From NCBI GenBank assembly GCA_018697095.1, contig JABHSG010000001.1, positions 224,491 through 288,490 on the forward strand: 64,000 nucleotides of DNA, read 5' to 3'. Numbering within the stretch: the first letter of the stretch is position 1; each line of letters begins with the position of its first letter. The notes under the pieces were generated by a model. The model was not told where the DNA came from and did no database searches. It saw nothing but the letters and a program-made list of their open reading frames with translations. Both the position numbers and the translations under genes were made by a program. The stretch comes from an archaeon. Lineage in GTDB: Archaea; Nanobdellota; Nanobdellia; Woesearchaeales; GW2011-AR9. Of this stretch, positions 7,881-16,252 are shown piece after piece.

Positions 7881-9269
7881 CTACTCCATCATTTTACGAA
7901 GAGCTGGGTGCATATCCATCATGTGTTGTTTAGCAATCTCTTCATAGAGTTTGTATACAATCATAACTGCAAGTAAAATTCCAGTACCTTGACTTAAAGC
8001 TCCAGTTAGGTCTGCAAGCGCAGCAAGTAAACCAATAGATAATCCACCAACAACGGTAAGTGGCCAAATATAACGGCTAAGTATTCGCTCCAAAACGCGC
8101 TGATCACGTCTAAACCCTGGGATTTGTAATCCACTAGCCATAATTTGTTTAGCTTGACTAGCGGCATCCATATTTGCTGTTTGTACCCAAAAAATTGAAA
8201 ACACCATTGATCCAATCATCATAATTCCTGAATACACAAATACTTGAATTACATTAGTCCAAGTAAAACTTCCAGTGATAATTGCCCGAACAACATCTGG
8301 CGCGTAAATCCATGCTACAAGCCCACTTACTGGCGTACTTCCACTAAAAGTACCAAGTATTGGCCAACCTAGGTTTGCAAACAAAGTTGCAAGTAATTGA
8401 ATGTTAGCAAGTAACGCAGCTACTAAAATAACTGGAATGTTTGAAGTATAAAAAAAGTTAAGTGGCCATCTCATACTATGTCCTCGTACTCTTCCAAAAG
8501 ATAGCGGAATTTCTACTTTCATAGACTGACCATATACACAAATTGCAAAAACAACTACTGTTGAAACAATTCCTGCAAGCATCAAAAGTGCAGTTGTGAT
8601 ATCACCATTCCCAAGACTTTGAAATAATGCTGGGATCGCTCCTGCTGCAATATCTGGGTTTGTTGGTGATGGTAAAAAGTTAAACGCTCGAATAAAAATT
8701 TGTTGTGCTACTCCTGCTGCAATAAACAAACTAACTCCAGAACCAAAGCCCCATTTAGAGACAACTTCGTCCATAAACATAATTAAAATACCGCCAATGA
8801 ATAGCTGTACAATCAAGATTATTTGAAACTGCCAAAATAATGATGTTCCAGCATACGCAGCTGACGGAGCAAGTCCACCCATCATAACATAAATAATTGC
8901 TTCAAAAAGTGTAAAAGACACTGCTATTACTTTTTGTAATGCTTGAAATTTTACTCTTCCATCAGGAGTAGTAGTATCTATTCCAATAATTCCAGTTCCT
9001 GAAAGAAGTTGTAAAACAATGGATGCTGTTACAATTGGACCAATTCCAAGTGAAATAATAGATCCAAAACTAGCTCCTAAAATAATTGATAAAAATTCGA
9101 ATTGTTGAAGTGCATTTTGTCCTAAACCAAATAAAGGAACAAGTCCTAAAACAAAAAATATTACTAGAATTATACCTGTCCATTTCAACTTCTCTTTAAA
9201 TGGAAGCCTTTTTTGTGTAGGGCCTTTAACTTCTGGCCACAAATTTGAAACAGTTTCTAAAAATCCCAT
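7881..9269 (-). CDS. secY: Protein translocase subunit SecY
   Basis: This is the central channel subunit of the Sec translocon. At 462 residues with ten hydrophobic segments it has the normal archaeal size. Visible signatures include the N-terminal GPTQKRLPFKEKLKWTGIIL, a plug-region-like GIGPIVTASIVLQLL in TM2, YGQSMKVEIPLSFGRVRGH before a membrane hairpin, and the final QGTGILLAVMIVYKLYEEI. It follows L15 in the spc operon as in most archaea. Its partners are also encoded here: Sec61-beta at 47.3 kb and SecF-SecD at 41.8-44.5 kb. Confidence 0.97.
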   Translation of the reverse strand: MGFLETVSNLWPEVKGPTQKRLPFKEKLKWTGIILVIFFVLGLVPLFGLGQNALQQFEFLSIILGASFGSIISLGIGPIVTASIVLQLLSGTGIIGIDTTTPDGRVKFQALQKVIAVSFTLFEAIIYVMMGGLAPSAAYAGTSLFWQFQIILIVQLFIGGILIMFMDEVVSKWGFGSGVSLFIAAGVAQQIFIRAFNFLPSPTNPDIAAGAIPALFQSLGNGDITTALLMLAGIVSTVVVFAICVYGQSMKVEIPLSFGRVRGHSMRWPLNFFYTSNIPVILVAALLANIQLLATLFANLGWPILGTFSGSTPVSGLVAWIYAPDVVRAIITGSFTWTNVIQVFVYSGIMMIGSMVFSIFWVQTANMDAASQAKQIMASGLQIPGFRRDQRVLERILSRYIWPLTVVGGLSIGLLAALADLTGALSQGTGILLAVMIVYKLYEEIAKQHMMDMHPALRKMME

Positions 9270-9351
9270 AATACATTACCTTGCGAGTCTTGTGTTTATT
9301 AAGCTTACTGTATAAATAAAAGAATTACTCATAATAAAATAAAAAATACCT

Positions 9352-9891
9352 CTAAGCTGAAGCCTTTTTCTCAGAAACATCACTTGCAGTAGATTCTTCT
9401 TTTGATTTAGAAACTTTTACAGTCTTAACAGCAATTAAACTAACGGATCCTCCAGCGGCTTCTACTTTTTCTTGTGCACGTTTACTCACTGTTGCACAAT
9501 TCAAAAATTTAACCTTAGAAACAATTTTTCCAGATCCAAGCAATTTTCCAAATTTAAGAGCTTTCAAATCAACACTGAAAACTCCTCCTTCTGATTTTGC
9601 TTTCCCAGCTAAAACTAAATTTTCAAGTTTCTCCTGGTCAAAATATGACATATTAACTCCAACTAAATTACTTCCTAAAACAGAGTTGTGGTGTGAAGTG
9701 AATCCACGTTTTCCCCCTCTAGCTCCAAGTACGTTACCAATTCCTGCTTTTTTCTGACCAGCACGTTTACCTGATCCTGCATTCCCTCGGCCACCACGGC
9801 TACCAGCGCCACGACGTTTTTTACGATGTCCAGCCCCATGATAATGTGATCCTCGATATTTAGTAACTTTTTTTGTTTTTCGAACTACCAT
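9352..9891 (-). CDS. rpl15: Ribosomal protein L15 (uL15)
   Basis: A 179-residue large-subunit protein. The N-terminus has the glycine/arginine-rich extension typical of uL15 (RGSHYHGAGHRKKRRGAGSRGG, then GNVLGARGGKRGF). The globular part ends in the family's SKRAQEKVEAAGGSV motif. A short Ser/Lys/Glu tail (about 22 residues) follows the conserved C-terminus, one of several low-complexity tails on r-proteins in this cluster. It lies between L30 and SecY, the standard archaeal order. Confidence 0.95.
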   Translation of the reverse strand: MVVRKTKKVTKYRGSHYHGAGHRKKRRGAGSRGGRGNAGSGKRAGQKKAGIGNVLGARGGKRGFTSHHNSVLGSNLVGVNMSYFDQEKLENLVLAGKAKSEGGVFSVDLKALKFGKLLGSGKIVSKVKFLNCATVSKRAQEKVEAAGGSVSLIAVKTVKVSKSKEESTASDVSEKKASA

Positions 9892-9937
9892 TTTTTTTTC
9901 TACCTAATAATTATTATTTAATTAACAAACTATATAC

Positions 9938-10444
9938 CTAAATCATCCTTTTAACTAAATCAGCCATAGCTTCAGCACGATTTCCAAGAGCTCCACCTGA
10001 AATAAATGGCCGTTTAACTCCTGCTCTACCAAATCCTTTTCTTGGTGGGTTTAAACGAAGTACTTTTTTGTATTTTTTACCGTTAACTTCTACAAAATTA
10101 TATTTGTATTTCCCTTTTGAATCAGTTTCTCGCCCGTGATATTCTTCTCCGCGCGCCTCAACAAGAGTATTATAATCTGAATCACTAAGTGGACCCCATG
10201 TAACATAATCTTTTGCCTTACGAAGCATTCCTTGAATTGAAGCATTCATTTCAACTACAACACATTGATTTACTCGACGAAGTCCTAAGTTCCAGATAGT
10301 TTGTTTGATTTCTCCTCGAACTTTTACAAGTCCTCGAACTAATACAATAGCTACCTTACCTGAGACTAAAGCTGAAGCTTTTTCAGCAGCTTTAGGTTCT
10401 ACTACTTTTGCACTTTGTTCTGTTTGTTCTTTTGCTTCTGCCAT
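9938..10444 (-). CDS. rpl30: Ribosomal protein L30 (uL30)
   Basis: The 168-residue product is the long archaeal form of uL30. After an N-terminal Glu/Ala/Lys-rich extension of about 28 residues comes VAIVLVRGLVKVRGEIKQTIWNLGLRRVNQCVVV, the beta-alpha start of the fold, then GMLRKAKDYVTWG and the archaeal C-terminal RLNPPRKGFGRAGVKRPF region. A large-subunit protein placed between S5 and L15 as expected. The N-terminal extension is not part of the normal family and resembles the charged tails on neighbouring r-proteins. Confidence 0.95.
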   Translation of the reverse strand: MAEAKEQTEQSAKVVEPKAAEKASALVSGKVAIVLVRGLVKVRGEIKQTIWNLGLRRVNQCVVVEMNASIQGMLRKAKDYVTWGPLSDSDYNTLVEARGEEYHGRETDSKGKYKYNFVEVNGKKYKKVLRLNPPRKGFGRAGVKRPFISGGALGNRAEAMADLVKRMI

Positions 10445-10475
10445 TTATTATGCCCTTTTATCATTTATCTTAATA

Positions 10476-11306
10476 TTATTGAGATGCTTTAACTTCTTCA
10501 GCAGGAATCGCTACTGATTCATCAATTATTTTTTTATTACTAGCAATTGCTCCTTCAACAACACCTAATGCTTGAACATGTCTTTCTTGTACTTTCATTG
10601 CACTAAGATTTCGAAGTGCATCCATACAAGCCTGAACAAGATTAACTTTTGTTTTAGTCTGACCTTTTGTTTTACTCCATACATCTTTAATGCCTGCAGC
10701 TTCTAAAATTTTTGCACATTCTTTTTCAACACAAAGACCTGTCCCTTTAGGTGCAGGAAATAATGTTAATTCACTAGATCCACATTTTCCTGTAACTGCA
10801 AAAGGGATTGAATTAGCATCAGCTTCTCCTTCCCAACTTCCACAACCACGTCGAACTTTAATTAAGTTCAATTTAGCTGCTTTACTTGCCTTATCACGTG
10901 CTGGAACTGTTTCTCCGCTTTTTCCAAATGCAATACCTACATAACCATTCTTGTTTCCAACAACAGCGCAGGTTGTAAATTTGATTGTATTTCCTTCTTT
11001 GGTCTTCTTTTGAGTTTGACGAAAAATCCTACGTTTTCCACCACCAAACTTACCTTTAGCCTGACCAATTAAAAGTAATTCACTATATAAGTCACTTACA
11101 AGCATATCAACTATTTCAGCTTCCATAATTCTATGGCCTGCTTCATAAATTTGATCAAGGCTTGTTATTTCACCGGCTTTAACTTTAACACCAAGTTCAG
11201 TTCCTGGTTTCCAAGCTTCAAGAAGTTCCTCACGAGTAGGTCTATTAGAACGCTGCCTTGGTCTTCTTGTTTGTCTTGGTTTTCTTGATCGTTGTTGTTC
11301 TACCAT
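10476..11306 (-). CDS. rps5: Ribosomal protein S5 (uS5)
   Basis: A 276-residue small-subunit protein, slightly longer than most archaeal uS5. It starts with an Arg/Gln-rich extension (EQQRSRKPRQTRRPRQRSNR), then the archaeal N-terminal region WKPGTELGVKVKAGEITSLDQI, the double-stranded-RNA-binding-like S5 domain (TKEGNTIKFTTCAVVGNKNGYVG, FGKSGETVPARDKA) and the C-terminal fold (GTGLCVEKECAKILEAAGI). It lies between L18 and L30. uS5 contributes to decoding accuracy at the mRNA entry. Confidence 0.96.
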   Translation of the reverse strand: MVEQQRSRKPRQTRRPRQRSNRPTREELLEAWKPGTELGVKVKAGEITSLDQIYEAGHRIMEAEIVDMLVSDLYSELLLIGQAKGKFGGGKRRIFRQTQKKTKEGNTIKFTTCAVVGNKNGYVGIAFGKSGETVPARDKASKAAKLNLIKVRRGCGSWEGEADANSIPFAVTGKCGSSELTLFPAPKGTGLCVEKECAKILEAAGIKDVWSKTKGQTKTKVNLVQACMDALRNLSAMKVQERHVQALGVVEGAIASNKKIIDESVAIPAEEVKASQ

Positions 11307-11336
11307 TGTTAATTATAATCTCCTTACCTTTTCCAA

Positions 11337-11924
11337 TTATCCACTAATTGCTTTTTTCACACTTTCAAAAGCTTCAACCATTTTTGTAGGGTCAGCACCT
11401 TGTGAAAGTATTCCACTATAACGTTTTGCAAAAAGTTCTTTACTATCAGCTTGCAATTTAACTGCAAAATCTACCAAAACTTTTCCTGAAATTTTTTCTT
11501 CTTTTGGAAAAATTTCTGCGCTTCCATGTTTTATTGAAAGTCCGCCATCAAGCGCCCCTTTAAGTAAAGCATAAAGTTTTCCACCTTTTCTTGGTGTAGC
11601 AAATCCAGTATCTAAAATTAATTCAGAACCAACTCCTGCAGACTTTGCATTTTTTGCAAGAAGCAGACCCACTAAATAAGCTGCGCTATAATTTTTAAGT
11701 GAATATTTCCAACCAAGTTTACGAAGTGCACTTGAATGTGCTTGAGCAATAACCTTGTCTCCTTTTGGTTCAAAAACAATTATCTGAGAACTTACACTAC
11801 TGTTACTCATTCGAACAGTCAAACGAGCTTTAGAACTAAGAAGAAGGTGTAACCTTTTCTTATAATCTGTTCTTCCTTCTCTTTTTCTACGATATGGGAT
11901 GTTTCTTGCTTTGTGATCTGCCAT
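11337..11924 (-). CDS. rpl18: Ribosomal protein L18 (uL18)
   Basis: A 195-residue 5S-rRNA-binding large-subunit protein. The conserved RRKREGRTDYKKRLHLLLS start, VRMSNSSVSSQIIVFEPKGD, and the GLLLAKNAKSAGV segment fit archaeal uL18. The ATG at 11924 is chosen over an in-frame ATG seven codons earlier because AAAAGGAAA lies directly upstream at the same spacing as in S14 and S4e. All three share the leader element annotated separately. The gene follows L19e. Confidence 0.95.
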   Translation of the reverse strand: MADHKARNIPYRRKREGRTDYKKRLHLLLSSKARLTVRMSNSSVSSQIIVFEPKGDKVIAQAHSSALRKLGWKYSLKNYSAAYLVGLLLAKNAKSAGVGSELILDTGFATPRKGGKLYALLKGALDGGLSIKHGSAEIFPKEEKISGKVLVDFAVKLQADSKELFAKRYSGILSQGADPTKMVEAFESVKKAISG

Positions 11925-11929
11925 TTTTA

Positions 11930-11971
11930 TTTCCTTTTTGTGCAAAGTAACTTTAAATTTCTAAGCATCCT
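11930..11971 (-). promoter_or_regulatory. Leader element before L18 (diverged copy)
   Basis: This copy keeps both ends of the 42-nt element found before S14 and S4e: GATGCTTAGAAAT at the 5' side and GCAC then AAAAGGAAA beside the start codon, with the same five-base gap to the ATG. The middle differs, so the 7-bp hairpin of the other two copies is lost or rearranged. Confidence 0.55.
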
Positions 11972-12000
11972 TTATTTTAAATTATTTTTTCTCAATATTC

Positions 12001-12474
12001 TTAAGCTGCAGCTTTTGTTTTTTCTGTTTCACGAGCAGCTGTAAGTTTATTTTCTTCAATATACAATTTCATGTGACGTTTATTACGAAAATATCCACCT
12101 TTACTTTTTTGGTAAAGTTTTCTATAATTAGTAGCGTTTAAAACTTCTTTTTCTCGAAGTAGTTTTAAAAATTTTCGTAAAGTTCTAATTTTTCGCATCC
12201 AAGTTTCTTTCCTAGACACGATACTTGTTGAAGATCCTTTTTTAGATCCTCTTCCTTTTTGTCTACCTTTTCTTTTCTGCGCCTGGTTTTTACGTGCACC
12301 AGCTCTTGAATGTGCGGAAGTTTTTCGGACACTGATTTTCCCAATAGCAATTAATCCACGAAGATCACTTCGAGTAATAGCTTCTTTAATTTCACTAAGT
12401 GCACTCTCATCAAAAACTACCTTCTTAGGTGATATTTTCAAAATCCGTGCTGCTAGTCTTTTTCTTGGGTTCAT
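12001..12474 (-). CDS. rpl19e: Ribosomal protein L19e
   Basis: A 157-residue archaeal/eukaryotic large-subunit protein. Conserved features are RKRLAARILKISPKKVVFD, the GLIAIGKISVRKTSAHSRAGARKNQAQKR helix-turn region, the GRGSKKG basic stretch and WMRKIRTLRKFLKLLR. A TTG nine bases upstream is in frame, but GAGG is spaced ten bases from this ATG and abuts the TTG, so ATG at 12474 is preferred. The order L32e-L19e-L18 is the archaeal standard. Confidence 0.95.
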   Translation of the reverse strand: MNPRKRLAARILKISPKKVVFDESALSEIKEAITRSDLRGLIAIGKISVRKTSAHSRAGARKNQAQKRKGRQKGRGSKKGSSTSIVSRKETWMRKIRTLRKFLKLLREKEVLNATNYRKLYQKSKGGYFRNKRHMKLYIEENKLTAARETEKTKAAA

Positions 12475-12498
12475 TTTTTTCAATCCTCAGTAAAAATA

Positions 12499-13083
12499 TT
12501 AATTTGTTGATTTAGCCTCAGCAGATTTAGCATCTTTTTCTTCAGTTTTTTCTGCTTTTTCTTTAGACTCTTTTGCCTTAACTGCTTCTTTAGCTTTAGT
12601 TTCGTGGTTTTTTGCTCTACTTACTCTGCCTTTACTTCGCTTAGAGACAGCTTCACTACATTTTTTAACATAAGCTTCTGCATTTTTCATATTAACTAAC
12701 ATAAATTTTCCACTAGCCGCAATCCCAGCTAATTTCATTTTTTTACGCATTCCAACTTTTCCGCCAAAAATAATTGCAACTTTTGAAGCGTCAAGTCCTT
12801 CAAAATCTTTTTCATTATTCACAACAATTGGGACTTTCCCATCAAGTACAAGGCCTCGAACTGCTTTTGCACTCCCATATCCTGGGTGAGGCATACCTGG
12901 CCTACCCTTGTGGCATTCCCTAACTGGAGAATGTTTTCCACGCGGTCTTCGCCAACGAGCTTTAATACTAGCTTTAAATTTGGATTCTTTTTCAACAAAA
13001 TTCAAACCACGTTTTTGTGCCTTCCTTTGAGCTAAAAGACGCGTTACGTCCTTAGCACTAACTTCTGATTTTTGGATTGCCAT
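12499..13083 (-). CDS. rpl32e: Ribosomal protein L32e
   Basis: The 194-residue product includes the eL32 core: FKASIKARWRRPRGKHSPVR, GMPHPGYGSAKAVRGL and VAIIFGGKVGMRKKMKL, with a short N-terminal region upstream. About 45 residues at the C-terminus are a Lys/Glu/Ala-rich low-complexity tail (EAVKAKESKEKAEKTEEKD). The protein belongs to the large subunit. It directly follows L6 with one base between stop and start. Confidence 0.95.
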   Translation of the reverse strand: MAIQKSEVSAKDVTRLLAQRKAQKRGLNFVEKESKFKASIKARWRRPRGKHSPVRECHKGRPGMPHPGYGSAKAVRGLVLDGKVPIVVNNEKDFEGLDASKVAIIFGGKVGMRKKMKLAGIAASGKFMLVNMKNAEAYVKKCSEAVSKRSKGRVSRAKNHETKAKEAVKAKESKEKAEKTEEKDAKSAEAKSTN

Positions 13084-13084
13084 T

Positions 13085-13630
13085 TTAACTTAAATCTCTC
13101 CCTGGTTTTTTCACAATATAAATTCCGTCTTGAAAAATACGTCTATCTTTGTTAGTAATTCTACAAAGCTGCTCTATTCTACCTGTAACAAGACCTACTT
13201 TTTCACGACTAACACCAGTAACTTTTACTTCAGTGCCACTTACTTTTACACTAACACCCTCTACAAAAGAGCATTCACGTGGATGTTTTTCACCTAAAAA
13301 GTTTTTAACTACAAGTTTGTTCCCACTTACAGAAACATTCATTGGAAAATGCCCACTACAAATTTTAAGTTTATATTCAAAAGGAGTTCGAACACCTCGA
13401 AGCATATTTTTAACATGTGCTAAAAAAGTACTTAAAATACGTTTTTCTCGCTTACTGGCGTTAGAACAACTAAGAGTAACTTTCCCACCATCTGCAACAA
13501 TACCTACACCAGGATAAGAATATTCTCTTGAATCTTCTCCTTTTGGGCCTTTAACTGTAACAAGAGTATCTGCTACATTTACAGTTACCCCTTCAGGTAT
13601 TACCATTTCAGATTTAATTTCTGCTTTCAT
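13085..13630 (-). CDS. rpl6: Ribosomal protein L6 (uL6)
   Basis: A 181-residue large-subunit protein near the sarcin-ricin loop. The two uL6 repeats are visible: IPEGVTVNVADTLVTVKGPKG in the first and MNVSVSGNKLVVKNFLGEK in the second, and the C-terminus GRDLS is usual. ATG at 13630 is used; an in-frame GTG three codons upstream is possible. It sits between S8 and L32e as expected. Confidence 0.95.
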   Translation of the reverse strand: MKAEIKSEMVIPEGVTVNVADTLVTVKGPKGEDSREYSYPGVGIVADGGKVTLSCSNASKREKRILSTFLAHVKNMLRGVRTPFEYKLKICSGHFPMNVSVSGNKLVVKNFLGEKHPRECSFVEGVSVKVSGTEVKVTGVSREKVGLVTGRIEQLCRITNKDRRIFQDGIYIVKKPGRDLS

Positions 13631-13664
13631 AATAATCACGTTTTCATCTATAATTTTTATCTAA

Positions 13665-14057
13665 TTAATAGCAGTATGCTAAAAGCTTCCCACCAATTTT
13701 TTTCTCTTTAGCACTATAATGAGTCATAACACCTTGAGAGGTTGATACTACAATCATTCCAAAATCTCTTGCAGGCAAATAACGCTTTTCCCATTTAGTA
13801 AAATCGTGTGCGCCTGTTGAAAATCTTGGTTTAATAACATTACATTTATTCACATTTCCAAGTAAATTAATTTTAAGGGTAACTTTTCCAGCACCATTCT
13901 CGTTTTCTTGGAAGGTTCCAACATATCCATGTTCATTCATCAAAGTCAAAACTGTCCTAATCATATTAGAAACGTGCGCAATAACTACTTCACGCTTTCC
14001 AACCTTCTCTGCATTATGAATTTTGGTCAATGCTGCTGCAAGTGGATCATTTAACAT
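13665..14057 (-). CDS. rps8: Ribosomal protein S8 (uS8)
   Basis: A 130-residue small-subunit protein that binds helix 21 of 16S rRNA. Matches: MLNDPLAAALTKIHNAEKVGK at the N-terminus, the GYVGTF turn, the archaeal PRFSTGAHDFTKWEKRYLPARDFG segment, and the GGKLLAYCY end with the usual VVSTSQGVMTHYSA strand. Full length, no extensions. It follows S14, and spacing suggests the same transcript. Confidence 0.96.
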   Translation of the reverse strand: MLNDPLAAALTKIHNAEKVGKREVVIAHVSNMIRTVLTLMNEHGYVGTFQENENGAGKVTLKINLLGNVNKCNVIKPRFSTGAHDFTKWEKRYLPARDFGMIVVSTSQGVMTHYSAKEKKIGGKLLAYCY

Positions 14058-14104
14058 TTTTTTTCCTCATATTTTCTTATCGTAATTTTATAATTTTTTA
14101 ATTT

Positions 14105-14335
14105 TTATCGTAATTTTCTAAAGCCAAGTTCTTTTGCAACTTCTCTAAATGCATGCCTACAAATATCAAGACCATACTTTCGAATAAGTCCACGACTTGT
14201 CCCAGTAATTTTACACTTAAATCGTGCTCTGCCACAGGTCCGATCTTTTGGTTTATTATGCTTTTGATATTTTTTCCACTTCACTGGTTTATGTTTCAGT
14301 TGTGTGTGCATTTTATTCCAATTGCTTGCTGTCAT
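14105..14335 (-). CDS. rps14: Ribosomal protein S14 (uS14)
   Basis: A 76-residue small-subunit protein. The signature [21 protein letters not shown] is clear. Archaeal uS14 normally binds zinc through two CxxC pairs; here the first pair is CGRARFKC and the second is CRHAF, so one canonical ligand is missing from each pair. Zinc binding is therefore doubtful or uses histidine. Its leader carries the 42-nt element shared with S4e. Confidence 0.93.
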   Translation of the reverse strand: MTASNWNKMHTQLKHKPVKWKKYQKHNKPKDRTCGRARFKCKITGTSRGLIRKYGLDICRHAFREVAKELGFRKLR

Positions 14336-14340
14336 TTTTA

Positions 14341-14382
14341 TTTCCTTTTGGTGCTAGAAATTCTTGATTTCTAAGCATCTCT
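14341..14382 (-). promoter_or_regulatory. 42-nt leader element before S14 (identical to the S4e copy)
   Basis: These 42 bases are identical to 15733-15774 in front of S4e. On the transcript they give GATGC, then a 7-bp hairpin (TAGAAAT / ATTTCTA, loop CAAGA), then GCACC and an AAAAGGAAA ribosome binding site, ending five bases from the ATG. Intergenic sequence around them is not conserved, so the match is not simply a long duplication. Confidence 0.7.
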
Positions 14383-14419
14383 GATAATGATTTTTTTAAT
14401 TCATCTCTTTTTCTAAATT

Positions 14420-14998
14420 CTATTCAACTTTAACTCCTAAAACTTCCCTAACAAAAGCAATTGCGTCATCGCGATTAACTTTATGAGCCTTACCAATTTT
14501 ACGAGCATTCAATTTACGCCGAGCAACCCTAAAACCTGCTCTTTCTAAAGTCACAGCAACTTCAAATCCCATTACTTTTAATTCAGGATCATATTCCATT
14601 CCTGGAACATCAATATATTCTGCAACCCCAAAAGAAAAATTCCCTTGCGCGTCAAATGATTTTAAAGGTAATAAGTTCTCTCTAGCCACAAGTAATTTTT
14701 TAAGAAGCTCAAGGGCCCCCTTACTTGAACGAACTGTTGATTTAACCCCAATTGCAAGACCAGGCCTAAGACCAAATCCAGGGATTCTTTTTGTAGTTTT
14801 AGTTTGAATTGGCTTGACAGTTTTACAAAGAGTACCTAAAAGTTTCTCTCCTTTTTTGAGCATACCTTCATTTTTACCTGCACCAATATTCATGGTAATC
14901 TTTGAAACAATAATGCTTCTCATTGGATTAATAGCTTTAGCTGCTGAACCCTCCTTAGATCCCGCTACTTCTTGCCCTGCCTGTTTTGTTTCTGCCAT
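14420..14998 (-). CDS. rpl5: Ribosomal protein L5 (uL5)
   Basis: A 192-residue 5S-rRNA-binding large-subunit protein. An N-terminal extension of about 25 residues precedes NPMRSIIVSKITMNIGAG, followed by the conserved GEKLLGTLCKTVKPIQTKTTKR and the C-terminal fold (FGVAEYIDVPGMEYDPELKVMGFEVAVTLERAGFRV). ATG at 14998 begins MAETKQ; a start four codons earlier is possible. It sits between S4e and S14. Confidence 0.95.
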   Translation of the reverse strand: MAETKQAGQEVAGSKEGSAAKAINPMRSIIVSKITMNIGAGKNEGMLKKGEKLLGTLCKTVKPIQTKTTKRIPGFGLRPGLAIGVKSTVRSSKGALELLKKLLVARENLLPLKSFDAQGNFSFGVAEYIDVPGMEYDPELKVMGFEVAVTLERAGFRVARRKLNARKIGKAHKVNRDDAIAFVREVLGVKVE

Positions 14999-15046
14999 TT
15001 TTATTTTCAATTTTTTATAATTTTAATTTTGTAATTTTCTTATGAC

Positions 15047-15727
15047 CTAATTATTCCAACCTTTTGGAACTACAAACAAATATTGTGTTGCAGTCTCAAT
15101 TGTTTTTTTCTCGTCAGTAACATACCTTGCCAAATCTCCTTGAGCAGATTCAAATGTTCCAACTGAACCAGTGTGTTTTCCTCGCATTAGTAAAACACGT
15201 GCTCCTTCTTTTAATGGCATTACTTCCAAAATATTTTTACAATCTGCTGAGAGGACAACGCTATCCCCTGGTTTAACTGCCTTTGCATACAAAATATTTC
15301 TTCCATTATGAAGATGAACTTGAATTTTTCCACCTTTAATCACGCTTTTACCAACTACCCTTGCAACACTTTGGTGAGTACTAAGTTCACCAGCTACTTT
15401 ACGAACAGATAATTTCCCATTCTTAGCAAGAACAATTTCAAAATTTTCATTGCTCGCCACAATGCTAATTACATCAAAAAGACCAACCATATCTCGACGG
15501 TCCCGTCTTCTTTTTCCATTAACATTAACTACAGTATTATTAAGTAATTTTTGTGCTTCACGAAGTGTGCTACAAACACCAATTTTATCTCGAAGAGCAA
15601 GACCTAAAGCAAATCCAAATTCAAAACTATGAGCTCCTGCGTGAGGGCGCACTACGAACTTGTTAGCTTTCCTATCAATCTTCCATGTTCGTGGCGTTGC
15701 GATTCTTTTTAAGTGATCTTTAGTCAT
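15047..15727 (-). CDS. rps4e: Ribosomal protein S4e
   Basis: The 226-residue protein contains the eS4 set: KDHLKRIATPRTWKIDRK at the N-terminus, an S4 RNA-binding segment (LREAQKLLNNTVVNVNGK), RRDRRDMVGLFDVISI, and a C-terminal KOW-like region (EGARVLLMRGKHTGSVGTFES). A small-subunit protein found in archaea and eukaryotes. It lies between L24 and L5 and shares its leader element with S14 and L18. Confidence 0.96.
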   Translation of the reverse strand: MTKDHLKRIATPRTWKIDRKANKFVVRPHAGAHSFEFGFALGLALRDKIGVCSTLREAQKLLNNTVVNVNGKRRRDRRDMVGLFDVISIVASNENFEIVLAKNGKLSVRKVAGELSTHQSVARVVGKSVIKGGKIQVHLHNGRNILYAKAVKPGDSVVLSADCKNILEVMPLKEGARVLLMRGKHTGSVGTFESAQGDLARYVTDEKKTIETATQYLFVVPKGWNN

Positions 15728-15732
15728 TTTAT

Positions 15733-15774
15733 TTTCCTTTTGGTGCTAGAAATTCTTGATTTCTAAGCATCTCT
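15733..15774 (-). promoter_or_regulatory. 42-nt leader element before S4e (identical to the S14 copy)
   Basis: Same 42 bases as 14341-14382 and the same five-base distance to the start codon. The hairpin TAGAAAT-CAAGA-ATTTCTA lies directly before the AAAAGGAAA ribosome binding site. It could bind an r-protein or mark an RNA processing site; the sequence alone does not tell which. Confidence 0.7.
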
Positions 15775-15792
15775 AATAGTATCTGTATCTTT

Positions 15793-16209
15793 TCAAATGG
15801 TATCCTTTTCTTTACTACTTACTTCATTATTTGCCCTAGCGATGCTAGCTTTTCGTCTTGAATCACTAAGCTCTAAAATTTGAATTTGAAGATTACTTGG
15901 GTTAACCGGGTAAAATACTTTACTTCCATCACGCTTAACAAGTTCAAGGCCAGCAACATTAACAAACCCTCTTTTCAAATTTACAAGTTCAACTTTCCCA
16001 CTTTTTCCTTTAAACTGGCCACGAAGCACTTTTACTGAGTCTCCTTTTCGAACTTGGACGTTACGTTTATTATGTTTTGAGCGTAAATCTTTACTCAAAT
16101 TAACGTGCATAAATGTTTGTAAAGTGTGAAGTTTTGCATTGTAGCGAGCTGCACGCTGTTTTCGTGACTGTACACTACTTGTTTTTTTGATTGTTACCAT
16201 TTTTGCCAT
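15793..16209 (-). CDS. rpl24: Ribosomal protein L24 (uL24)
   Basis: A 138-residue large-subunit assembly protein. It has the archaeal lead SSVQSRKQRAARYNAKLHTLQTFMHVNLSKDLR, a KOW motif (VRKGDSVKVLRGQFKGKSGKV), and NVAGLELVKRDGSKVFYPVNPSNLQI. The start at 16209 has AAGG about eight bases upstream; a second in-frame ATG lies three codons later. Its position after L14 is standard. Confidence 0.95.
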   Translation of the reverse strand: MAKMVTIKKTSSVQSRKQRAARYNAKLHTLQTFMHVNLSKDLRSKHNKRNVQVRKGDSVKVLRGQFKGKSGKVELVNLKRGFVNVAGLELVKRDGSKVFYPVNPSNLQIQILELSDSRRKASIARANNEVSSKEKDTI

Positions 16210-16252
16210 TTTATTGCCTTAATTATTATTTCTTAAATTAATTCATTTAAAT

